From CBDDLJ01 sp965230635 (GTDB lineage Bacteria > Pseudomonadota > Gammaproteobacteria > UBA1113), in the NCBI GenBank assembly GCA_965230635.1, contig CBDDLJ010000009.1, positions 271,132-335,131 of the forward strand: a stretch of DNA of 64,000 bases, given 5' to 3'. Below are positions 1 through 8,495 of the stretch, in pieces; the stretch's first letter is position 1; each line of letters starts with the position of its first letter. Made by a program: the position numbers and the translations under genes. The notes below the pieces were generated by a model. It saw nothing but the letters and a program-made list of their open reading frames with translations, made no database searches and had not been told where the DNA came from.

Positions 1-789
1 TCTCATGATATTCCCGTGTATCAACCATCCTCTTTGCATTCAATTGAAGCACAAGCAGAATTACAATATCTTAAACCAGATATTCTGGTCGTCGCCGCTT
101 ATGGATTAATTCTGCCGCCAGCAGTGTTAACCATTCCTCGTTATGGATGTATTAATATTCATGCTTCTTTATTACCACGTTGGCGTGGTGCAGCACCTAT
201 TCAACGAGCGATCCTAGCCAATGATCATGAAACCGGTGTCACCATTATGCAAGTCGATGCAGGACTGGATACAGGAGCTATGTTGTTAAAAAAAACCTGT
301 TTAATTAGTGCCGATGAAACAGCAGGGACATTACATGATAAGTTAATTGAATTAAGTCATCCTGCTTTAAAAGAAGTCTTGTTTAATTTAGAAAAAAAAT
401 TGGAAAATGCACAAGCACAAAATAATGATTTGGCAACTTATGCAAAGAAAATAGAGAAGGAAGAAGCGCTGATTGATTGGCAGCAATCTGCAGGAGTTAT
501 TGCTTGCAGAATACGCGCGTTTAATCCCTATCCAGTCGCTTTTACATTTTTCAATGGCCAACGTATGAAAATATGGCGTGCAGAACATTTAACAGAAGCA
601 ACAACGGCAAGTCCCGGATCGATCATTTCAGTCAGTGAGGAAGGGATCAAAGTGGCAACAGGTGAAGGCGTATTATTATTAAAAATCATCCAGTTTCCTG
701 GAGGAAAATCAATGCCGGTTGCCGACGTATTAAAGTCAAAAAAGAATTGGTTCCGTAGCAATATGAAAATGACCAATCATCATGAATAA
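1..789 (+). CDS. fmt: Methionyl-tRNA formyltransferase, 3' part (cut by window start)
   Basis: Transfers a formyl group from 10-formyl-THF to Met-tRNAfMet for translation initiation. The reading frame is open from base 1, so roughly 50 N-terminal residues lie upstream; the GTG at 16 is internal, not the start. Visible are the hydrolase-fold core with the INIHASLLPRWRGAAPI motif (catalytic Asn and His) and the MQVDAGLDTG motif (catalytic Asp), followed by the C-terminal OB-like tRNA-binding domain ending in KNWFRSN. The stop overlaps the rsmB start by 8 bp, the fmt-rsmB coupling usual in gammaproteobacteria. Identification is firm; only the 5' end is missing. Confidence 0.97.
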   Translation, partial: SHDIPVYQPSSLHSIEAQAELQYLKPDILVVAAYGLILPPAVLTIPRYGCINIHASLLPRWRGAAPIQRAILANDHETGVTIMQVDAGLDTGAMLLKKTCLISADETAGTLHDKLIELSHPALKEVLFNLEKKLENAQAQNNDLATYAKKIEKEEALIDWQQSAGVIACRIRAFNPYPVAFTFFNGQRMKIWRAEHLTEATTASPGSIISVSEEGIKVATGEGVLLLKIIQFPGGKSMPVADVLKSKKNWFRSNMKMTNHHE

Positions 790-2101
790 TTCTAGAGCGC
801 TGGCCGCTAAAATTTTATTTCAAGTTGTTGAAGAAAAACAATCACTAACCAAGGTTTTTGCTAAATTTAGTCACACTTTTCCTGTGAAGGATGAAGCATT
901 CATTAAAGAGTTAGTTTTTGGTGTGTGTCGCTATTATTTTCGATTGATTGCAATAGTTCAACAATTAATAGATAAGCCGATAAGAAAAAAAGAAGCAGTC
1001 GTTAATGTTCTATTGTTAATAGGATTATATCAATTGATTTATAGCCGAGTGCCAGCTTATGCTGCTATCTCCGAAACCGTTGCTGCTGCTAAAGCATTAA
1101 AGAAACCATGGGCTTGTCGCTTGCTCAATGCCGTTTTGCGAAATTTTTTACGTAACAAACAAACTATAGATAAGCAGATTTCTAATACAACAGAAGTACA
1201 GTATGCACACCCAAATTGGTTTATTGCTGCAATAAAAAAAGCTTGGCCTCAATATTGGCAAGCTATCTTAATAGCAAATAATCAGCATCCACCAATGATT
1301 TTACGCATCAATAATAGCAAAACAACAAAAAAAGAGTATTTAAATCTTTTGAAGCGAAAAGAGATAGCATATGAAGAACATGCGTTTGCTGATACAGCTA
1401 TTACAATAAAAACACCCATACCGGTTGATGAGTTGCCAAAATTTAGCCAAGGGTTTTGTTCTGTGCAAGATGCCGCCTGTCAATTATTATTATCTTGCCT
1501 TGATCTACAAGTTGGCCAACGTATCTTAGATGCTTGTGCAGCTCCGGGAGGAAAAACAGCATTAATGTTAGAAAATGAAACGCAACTGCAAGAGATTGTT
1601 GCCGTTGATATTGATACAGAACGAGCAGAAAAAATTCAAGTTAACTTAAAGCGACTCTGTTTAACGGCAGCGACGGTTATTGTTGGTGATGCATCTCAGC
1701 CAACTAATTGGTGGGATGGGAAGCTTTATGACCGTATTTTGGTGGATGCGCCTTGTTCCGCTACAGGTGTGATCCGGCGGCATTCAGATATTAAATTATT
1801 ACGCCAAGCCAATGATATTCAAACATTAGCGAGTCAACAATTAGCATTACTACGGCAGTTATGGCCTTTATTAGCCGCAGGAGGACGATTAGTTTATGCG
1901 ACCTGTTCTATATTGCCGCAAGAAAATGACCAGGTGATACAACATTTTTTAGAAGAAACAAGCAATGCGAAGGAAGAATCATTATCAGTTACCTGGGGGG
2001 TGGCAAGGCCCTACGGGCGACAAATTTTGCCAGGCATGCATGATATGGATGGATTTTATTATGCTGTTCTTGTTAAAATAGCATTGGATCAACGTGAGTG
2101 A
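782..2101 (+). CDS. rsmB: 16S rRNA (cytosine-967-C5)-methyltransferase
   Basis: Methylates C967 of 16S rRNA using SAM. The 439-residue length is typical of RsmB (Sun/Fmu). A NusB-like RNA-binding domain fills about residues 1-135, followed by the Rossmann methyltransferase domain. The SAM-binding motif is LDACAAPGGKTALM. The two catalytic cysteines are in VDAPCSATGV and YATCS. The ATG overlaps the end of fmt by 8 bp, suggesting translational coupling; tsaC follows 9 bp after the stop. Confidence 0.97.
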   Translation: MNNSRALAAKILFQVVEEKQSLTKVFAKFSHTFPVKDEAFIKELVFGVCRYYFRLIAIVQQLIDKPIRKKEAVVNVLLLIGLYQLIYSRVPAYAAISETVAAAKALKKPWACRLLNAVLRNFLRNKQTIDKQISNTTEVQYAHPNWFIAAIKKAWPQYWQAILIANNQHPPMILRINNSKTTKKEYLNLLKRKEIAYEEHAFADTAITIKTPIPVDELPKFSQGFCSVQDAACQLLLSCLDLQVGQRILDACAAPGGKTALMLENETQLQEIVAVDIDTERAEKIQVNLKRLCLTAATVIVGDASQPTNWWDGKLYDRILVDAPCSATGVIRRHSDIKLLRQANDIQTLASQQLALLRQLWPLLAAGGRLVYATCSILPQENDQVIQHFLEETSNAKEESLSVTWGVARPYGRQILPGMHDMDGFYYAVLVKIALDQRE

Positions 2102-2110
2102 TGTTTTAAT

Positions 2111-2692
2111 ATGACATTAATAGTACCAGAAGAAGCTTATCATCGTGCAATTGTTGCACTTAACAACGGTGGTGTAATTGCTTACCCGACAGAAGCCGTT
2201 TATGGTTTGGGTTGTGATCCACACAATGAACAAGCATTAAAAAAACTATTGCGGTTAAAGCAGCGAGAACAAAGCAAAGGTGTTTTATTAATTGCATCAC
2301 AATGGGAGCAAGTAGCGTCATATACTAAGCCAGTTAAAGATTCTGCTTTTAAAAAAATTATGGCCACATGGCCAGGTCCATTCACTTGGGTTTTTCCAAA
2401 AAGTGATGTCATTCCGTGTTGGATTACCGGTAAGTTTGACAGCATTGCTTTACGAATTACTGCACACCCGCAAGCAAAAAGGCTATGTGATCTTTATGAA
2501 GGTGCTATTGTGTCGACTAGCGCAAATATTACAGGGGATCCACCTTGCCGAGATAGTTTAGCCGTTTATCAAGCGTTCGGCGAAGAAGTTGACTATATTT
2601 TACCAGGACGAGTTGGCGATTTGCAACAACCAACAGAAATTCGAGATGCACTGACTTGTCAAGTGTTACGGCCAGGAGGCGAAAGTGATTGA
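2111..2692 (+). CDS. tsaC: L-threonylcarbamoyladenylate synthase (short TsaC/YrdC type)
   Basis: Makes threonylcarbamoyl-AMP from threonine, bicarbonate and ATP, the first step of the universal t6A37 tRNA modification. The 193-residue protein is the short single-domain TsaC form without a Sua5 tail. Seen are the GGVIAYPTEAVYGLGCDP nucleotide-binding entry, the LKQREQSKG basic motif and the VSTSAN signature. It lies 9 bp after rsmB and its 3' end overlaps the GTG start of hemF by 8 bp, so rsmB-tsaC-hemF probably forms one transcript. Confidence 0.95.
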   Translation: MTLIVPEEAYHRAIVALNNGGVIAYPTEAVYGLGCDPHNEQALKKLLRLKQREQSKGVLLIASQWEQVASYTKPVKDSAFKKIMATWPGPFTWVFPKSDVIPCWITGKFDSIALRITAHPQAKRLCDLYEGAIVSTSANITGDPPCRDSLAVYQAFGEEVDYILPGRVGDLQQPTEIRDALTCQVLRPGGESD

Positions 2693-3581
2693 AACAGTGA
2701 AAGCATTTTTATTAGCAATTCAAAATGATATTTGTCTTGCATTAGAGACAGAAGATGGAGGAGCCATTTTTCAGCAAGATGAGTGGCTACGTCAGCAAGG
2801 TGGCGGTGGGATAACGCGTGTTATAGAAAATGGCAATATCTTTGAAAAAGGAGGCGTAAATTTTTCTCATGTTCATGGCGATACCTTACCGCCAACAGCT
2901 AGTGCAATTAGACCAGAGCTAGCTGGAAGACAATTTCAAGCGCTGGGTGTCTCATTAGTGATGCATCCAAAAAACCCATACGTGCCAACAACACACGCCA
3001 ATTGGCGGTTTTTTCTAGCAGAGAAAACCGGCGAACCAACTATTTGGTGGTTTGGTGGTGGTTATGATTTAACACCCTATTATGGTTTTGATGACGATTG
3101 TAAACATTGGCATAGTATGGCTAAAAAAGCGTGTGATCCGTTTGGAAAAGAAATTTATCCAACATACAAAAAATGGTGTGATGATTATTTTTACTTAACG
3201 CATCGACAAGAACCACGCGGCATTGGCGGATTATTTTTTGATGATGTCAACACATGGGACTTTAACAAAACATTTGAGTTTGTTCAGAGTACAGCAAATA
3301 GTTTTCTGCCGGCTTACTTGCCTATAGTACAAAAACGCAAAGCGACGGCATATGGTGAGAGAGAGAAAGCATTTCAATGCTACCGACGTGGCCGTTACGT
3401 TGAGTTTAATTTAGTTTATGACCGAGGCACATTATTTGGTTTGCAATCTAATGGACGCACAGAGTCAATCTTAATGTCATTACCACCTGAAGTGACTTGG
3501 CGCTACCAGTGGCAGCCAGAGCCTGGTACTCCAGAAGAGAAATTATACACACACTATTTGCAAGCTAAAGAATGGGTGTGA
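2685..3581 (+). CDS. hemF: Oxygen-dependent coproporphyrinogen III oxidase
   Basis: Oxidatively decarboxylates coproporphyrinogen III to protoporphyrinogen IX in heme synthesis, using O2. At 298 residues it is full length. Family signatures are complete: GGGGITRVIENGNIFEKGG, PTTHANWRFF, WWFGGGYDLTPYY, RGIGGLFFDD and the C-terminal YVEFNLVYDRGTLFGL. The start is GTG, overlapping tsaC by 8 bp with the GGAGG of GGCCAGGAGGCG just upstream. It is the last gene of the block; no clear terminator hairpin follows. Confidence 0.97.
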   Translation: MIETVKAFLLAIQNDICLALETEDGGAIFQQDEWLRQQGGGGITRVIENGNIFEKGGVNFSHVHGDTLPPTASAIRPELAGRQFQALGVSLVMHPKNPYVPTTHANWRFFLAEKTGEPTIWWFGGGYDLTPYYGFDDDCKHWHSMAKKACDPFGKEIYPTYKKWCDDYFYLTHRQEPRGIGGLFFDDVNTWDFNKTFEFVQSTANSFLPAYLPIVQKRKATAYGEREKAFQCYRRGRYVEFNLVYDRGTLFGLQSNGRTESILMSLPPEVTWRYQWQPEPGTPEEKLYTHYLQAKEWV

Positions 3582-3802
3582 GGTCTGTCACGGCTGTTTC
3601 GTCAATGTTCAACTAACTACACGCTGAGTGTCATTAGAAAAACGCACGTCTTTGTGCTCGATGATTCGGGTATTGATCAGCTTGATAGATAATCAAGATC
3701 TAATTTACTGTAGGTGCTTGAAGATTGTTATGCTAAGCCATCACTACTATTACTTTGCTGCAGTGTCATGTGAGCTTTGGTATGGTCTTCACGCGCTAAC
3801 CA

Positions 3803-4656
3803 TTACTTTAACCATTCAGCAAGTTCCATATTATTTAATTCAGAAGCGACCATGAGTGTATAGTGGTCTGGTCTACATTGCATATCACCACGGTCTTCAT
3901 GCATTAACCATTTGACGAGAATTTGGTTACCTGAAGAGGCAGCCATATTGAGTGTATATTGGCTTGCATTGTATGTCACTGCGGTCCTCATGCATTAGCC
4001 ATTGGGCAAAAAGGAGTTTGCCTAAGCCGGCAGCATCGTGGAGTGTATATTGGTTTGGTCTGCATCGATTTTCACCGCGGTTTTCATGTGTTAACCATTC
4101 GACTATGAGGAGACTACGTCTGAAGCTAGCAAGCTGAAGTGTTTCTTGATTTGGCTTGCATTGCATGTGGCCCCGGTCTTCATGCATTAGCCACTGGACA
4201 AGCTCTCTATTTCCTAGTTGTGCTGCCTCATCTAACCAAGCTTGGTATGTGCATAAGCGGGTTGAACTTTGTATTTATTTAGGTAATGCATGATGAAATA
4301 AAGGCGGATAGTCTTGATTTGTTTTGATATAATGATTTTTAATGTTGGTTAGTAGTAGCCGTCGCTCTGAATTACATGAAGTTTTTAAAGAGTACAAGCG
4401 TTGATAAACGGCTTTAGGCACTTCTGTTTTTTTAGTAAGGGTATCAGGAACTTGAAAATCATCTTCTAATCGTTTTCGCCAAATTGAATGATAGGATCCA
4501 ATGTTTTTAAAAAAGTGACTGGTTTTGCAGAGTGAGACAAGACTTTTTACATCAAGATGGCTGGCAATATGTAAGTATATCTCAGTTGGTAGCTGTTTTC
4601 TTATCAGAATTTTCCTTATCTGCTTGATTGCTGCTCTCTAGTACGTTTTTATCCAT
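3803..4656 (-). pseudogene. Broken F-box plus ankyrin-like repeat gene (eukaryotic-like effector remnant)
   Basis: Reading the minus strand from the ATG at 4656 gives a short polar N-terminus (MDKNVLESSNQ...). After a 1-nt frameshift in an A4 tract (4596-4599), an F-box-like stretch follows at 4595-4455: LPTEIYLHIASHLDVKSL, then CKTSHFF and SIWRKRLEDDF. The frame runs on to an in-frame TAA at 4275-4277. Past it, in the same frame, lie about five 32-residue repeats of the form YTLxxAAxxGxxxxxxWLMHEDRGDxQCKPNQ, resembling degenerate ankyrin repeats. A further frameshift, about 5 nt lost, occurs near 3955. Repeat-like text continues weakly to about 3740. F-box plus ankyrin architecture is known from the Legionella effector AnkB. 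With three lesions this copy is almost certainly dead. Confidence 0.75.
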
Positions 4657-5202
4657 GGCTGACTATTATCTTCAAAAAAAATGCAAAAATTATTTGTTGA
4701 TTTTTTCATAACAAGTTTTAAGTGTCAATAAATTTTTATTAAATGATAGTAACAACATGATCTTTTCTTGCTTTATCTGCTAAGGTAATATAAAAAATAA
4801 TTAAAGGGTTATTCATCTTTCCTTGTTTTAACAGATGCTTTGTTGATTATATGCTTATCCAACTTGAAGATAAGATATTTTATAGCGTTTCCCTATATTG
4901 TTGACCTATACTAAGCGAGTATAGTGTTTGCTTGCGAGGTTTCAAAAGCGACGTTTACTTATTGTAAATAAGGTTTTGAATAACCAAGCAAGCAGGCGCT
5001 AGATGAAGTCTTAGGATAGGTCAACAATATAGGGAAACGCTATAAGTCGCGATTGATTAAAAGCGGTCATTAATGTGTGTTATTAAGCCAAATTTTTTAC
5101 GCTCAATAATCCTAATGAACTGTCGAACTCTATATTTTTTCCTATGTTACCACAATTTCTATCAGACAGCTTTATTTTTTATTTTAATTTAAATATTGCT
5201 AA
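4657..5202. other. AT-rich intergenic stretch containing a MITE copy
   Basis: This gap separates the broken F-box gene from the 3' end of the ankyrin gene. Apart from the palindromic element at 4881-5044 I see no coding potential, tRNA or clear terminator. Confidence 0.6.
4881..5044. mobile_element. MITE-like palindromic element, copy 1 (164 bp)
   Basis: Bounded by near-perfect inverted repeats of about 28 bp beginning TATAGCGTTTCCCTATATTG. The inner part is also an imperfect palindrome (CTAAG...CTTAG; GCTTGCGAGGTTTC against GAATAACCAAGCAAGC), so nearly the whole element can fold into one hairpin. The same sequence recurs at 12965-13127 in the same orientation and at 51812-51974 inverted. 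No ORF fits inside. TATA at both outer ends would fit a TA-targeting (IS630/mariner-like) helper transposase, which is inference. Confidence 0.8.
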
Positions 5203-7989
5203 TTATCTCTTTGGTATGACAGTAGCATTATTGACAGAAAAATCTTTTCTAAAATAATAACCAGCGCCAATAGCAACTGCTGCTGCACCAAATATGCCAG
5301 CTCTTGCTAGTAACTGAGCAGTTGTCAATCTGTTATTCTGTTGTTCCTCTGGGGTAGCTAATAGTGGAGGGGGCTGATTCTCAATTATTTGACGATGTGC
5401 AGGAGGAATAATTGCGATTAACTCTGCTAACAGTGCTTGCCATGTCTGTTGGACTCGCTGGAACCCTTGCAGTATAGATTCTGCATGGCGGCACAAGTCA
5501 AAAAGCTGATCTTGGTTTGTCGCTAGTCCTTGATTATTAGCAAACCTTAAGTTAGCAACGTGAGCAATATAGTTGCGTATTTGTTCAATATCTAATAATA
5601 ATTGCTTCGTGTTACCATGCTGCTTACCATAAGTTTTAAGAAAAATTTGATTTCTAACAAATGAACAAACATGCTCATAAAAATGTACAACCTGCCATTC
5701 AACAACATTATCACGTATCTGTATGTTTCTCTTATGCTCAATATACAACGTTTTATAATATTCCTTTTCTTCTTCTGACAAATTTGAGGATCGAAGTGAC
5801 AACGAAGAAATATTTCTTAATATAATGCTATTCATTTGATTTTTAGTTGTGGTGATATAAATGATTCGCTGCAATGTCGTCATTGCATAGTGTATATTTG
5901 CTGCATGCCTTAAATAGCAATGAATTTTTTTAGAATTATCTAGTAGCTGATTCTCCTCAGTAGGCAAAACTCTTCTTACTATAGCACGTGCTTGTTCTCT
6001 TTGTGCCTGTGGTAAGTCACGTATATAGCGGCGATTAATCCCTAAAGCTGTTTTAACACGACGATTCCATCCTCTTAAACTATTATCATCATAATCGTAA
6101 TTATTATTAATGATGATAGTTTGCAAGGCTTCTATTTGCGTTGTTGTTCTTAGGTGCCGGTGAACAATGTCTTCTTCAGGATAGTTATTATCATCATGTT
6201 CCTTAAGCAGTGCATGTAGAGACTCACTATTACGGTGATAATTAAAAAAATTATAATAACACCATAAGCTATTTTTTAGATAATCGATTTGGCTCGTTGA
6301 TATTCTAAATTTTTGATTCAACATCTCTGGGTTATTTATATCCTTAATAAATTTCGAGTAAGCTTCAATTCGAGCTTGAAGCTCTGCAACATCATGTTTC
6401 ATAAAATGGATTATTGTTGACATCAGCAAAGGATTTTGCCCATTGACTAGCCTCTCATAGCGCCTAGCCCGACTCATACAATTAAACGCATTATGATTTT
6501 CTTGATTTCCGTTAACATGACGCAAATGATTACGAATATTAGACAATGTGCTGTTGGTGCTGTCAAAATCAAGATCATGAAAGTAAGCACGTGAAATTTT
6601 TGATAAACGTTTCACAATTTCTAAGGTATTTGCAATAACATTCAGCGCTGCCTCAATACGATCAGGATTGTTTGATCGCAGATCTGCTTCATTAAAACAA
6701 CAATATGAACTTTGTAATTTAGATAATTGTTCACAATCGTTTATATATGCTGAAAGTTTGTAAAGCAGTGTTTCTTGATAGGCACGAAGCGTTTCATCAT
6801 TAGGTTGCTCAATAAAATCACGCACTATCGCTAAATTTTCTAAGATGTCTCTAAAAGCAGTATCAAAAACAGCGCCAACGTCTGTCCTAATTAATTCAGT
6901 ATAATGGAAGTAGCCTTGGTCAGCACGACAATCAATCATTTGGCCTAAATAACCGATAGTTTTTTGTGCATGATTAATAGCGGCATCTACATTCCTAGGG
7001 TTACAATTATGTGCATAGGTTGCAATACTTGTACAAAACCAACTAAATGCCATTTTTTGCATGGCTATAGAATGTGAGGTAGGATGTTGTGTGATGTATA
7101 ATGCTAATAAAGCGCTATCTAAGTATTTATTAACAACGCCTTGTCTTGTGATCTTGGGCACTGCTCGTCGCAAGGTATAGTACTTAGTTGTGGCTTGTAG
7201 TATTAGCAGATCTGCTCTTAAAGCTCGTTTGTCTTTTATTTCAGTTGCGGGTGCTTGTCTAGGATGTGGAAGTATTGACTCTACCACTTGATCCATATTG
7301 GTATAAACATTGTAATCTAAGCGTGTTTCAAACCAGTCAAAACTAAAACCCATATTTAGATCAGCGTATTCAGAACGATACTGAGCTAAGGACATCAAAT
7401 AGTTAACGATATCATTGTGGCCAAACATAGCAGCACATTGTATGGGTGTAAATTTATCTTGAGCTGCTGCTGCTTTTCCATCCAGAGATTCTTGGTGATC
7501 TATAGCTGCACCCGCATTTACTAACACTTGGACTATATTTAAATGCCCTGCAATGGCAGCTACCTTCAAGGGAGAGTGATGTGGGGGGTAGTTAACAATA
7601 TTATCGTAATTGTCTAAAATATAGTTAATCATGTTGATGTTATTTTCTTTCGCAAAGTAGTTAAGAGGTGAGTCAGTTTTATCGTAATCTCTTGGATTTG
7701 CTCCAGCACGAATCAATTGTGCAACTACATCCCAACGACCATATTGCATTGGAATATTTATTGCATTGACAGGGCCTTGCGGTGAATTATTTATTTGAAT
7801 GTTAGCATTGACATTTTGTTCTAGCAAATCAAGAGTCAATTCCCATTGATTATTTAAAATTGCGATTGCAAGTAGAGTATCATTATCATTGTCTGTATCA
7901 TTTAAGTGATTAGGGTTAATATGGAACCAGTTTCGGATTGCTTGAATATTACCATCCCTGGCATGCTGAATGAGCTGTTCCGTTAGCAT
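5203..7989 (-). CDS. Large ankyrin-repeat protein with C-terminal membrane segment, putative effector
   Basis: A 928-residue protein. Ankyrin repeats occupy about residues 1-215, for example the segments around HSPLKVAAIAGHLNIVQVLV and FTPIQCAAMFGHNDIVNYLM. A long, mostly helical, Asn/Gln/Arg-rich region of unknown fold (about 230-880) follows, then a single hydrophobic glycine/alanine segment near 894-914 (GIFGAAAVAIGAGYYF) and a short basic tail. No secretion signal is seen. The start has a good GAGG ribosome site 7 nt upstream. The architecture resembles secreted ankyrin effectors of intracellular gammaproteobacteria; target and secretion are inference. No operon partners. Confidence 0.8.
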   Translation of the reverse strand: MLTEQLIQHARDGNIQAIRNWFHINPNHLNDTDNDNDTLLAIAILNNQWELTLDLLEQNVNANIQINNSPQGPVNAINIPMQYGRWDVVAQLIRAGANPRDYDKTDSPLNYFAKENNINMINYILDNYDNIVNYPPHHSPLKVAAIAGHLNIVQVLVNAGAAIDHQESLDGKAAAAQDKFTPIQCAAMFGHNDIVNYLMSLAQYRSEYADLNMGFSFDWFETRLDYNVYTNMDQVVESILPHPRQAPATEIKDKRALRADLLILQATTKYYTLRRAVPKITRQGVVNKYLDSALLALYITQHPTSHSIAMQKMAFSWFCTSIATYAHNCNPRNVDAAINHAQKTIGYLGQMIDCRADQGYFHYTELIRTDVGAVFDTAFRDILENLAIVRDFIEQPNDETLRAYQETLLYKLSAYINDCEQLSKLQSSYCCFNEADLRSNNPDRIEAALNVIANTLEIVKRLSKISRAYFHDLDFDSTNSTLSNIRNHLRHVNGNQENHNAFNCMSRARRYERLVNGQNPLLMSTIIHFMKHDVAELQARIEAYSKFIKDINNPEMLNQKFRISTSQIDYLKNSLWCYYNFFNYHRNSESLHALLKEHDDNNYPEEDIVHRHLRTTTQIEALQTIIINNNYDYDDNSLRGWNRRVKTALGINRRYIRDLPQAQREQARAIVRRVLPTEENQLLDNSKKIHCYLRHAANIHYAMTTLQRIIYITTTKNQMNSIILRNISSLSLRSSNLSEEEKEYYKTLYIEHKRNIQIRDNVVEWQVVHFYEHVCSFVRNQIFLKTYGKQHGNTKQLLLDIEQIRNYIAHVANLRFANNQGLATNQDQLFDLCRHAESILQGFQRVQQTWQALLAELIAIIPPAHRQIIENQPPPLLATPEEQQNNRLTTAQLLARAGIFGAAAVAIGAGYYFRKDFSVNNATVIPKR

Positions 7990-8495
7990 TGTTAAACCTC
8001 TTTGAGCTTAAATATTAGTACAATTTTATGAAAATTATTACATTGTTGTCAAATATGGCGTATTACATAGTTGGCTAATTTTAGTTTTTTCTTTTTATAT
8101 TTTTTCTCAATAAATTTTTCAAGTTGCATGATTAGCGCTATCTGTTTTCTTTCATTAAGATATCAAGTGTTTTTTGGTCCCTATTAGCAATGTACATGCT
8201 ATATTGGTTATAATTTTCTAACTACAATTGCGCCGCTAAGCGACATGCTGTGAGCTTTATAATAAATTTATCGAGCATTATTAATTGATGCGCTAAAAGA
8301 TGCTTAAGAATGTAAGGCAAATAGATGCCCAGCATTTCACATGCTTTAAAACATGCTGCCTAGTATAATCATTTTTATAACAAAATTTATAGTTGCAACA
8401 TCAGCTGATGCTAGTCTTCAATTCGTACAAAACATCTATATTATAGATCGCATAAAGTTAACTAAAATATTTTTTTTTGAATATACCAGCTAGCT
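7990..8495. other. AT-rich intergenic region, no gene seen
   Basis: About 500 bp holding the upstream region of the ankyrin gene and the downstream region of the hydrolase-propeller gene. I see no ORF of note, RNA gene or strong terminator. Confidence 0.5.

Noticed and set aside
3628..3855. 75-codon plus-strand ORF after hemF
   Set aside because: No ribosome site or recognisable sequence; partly antisense to the tail of the broken F-box/ankyrin gene.
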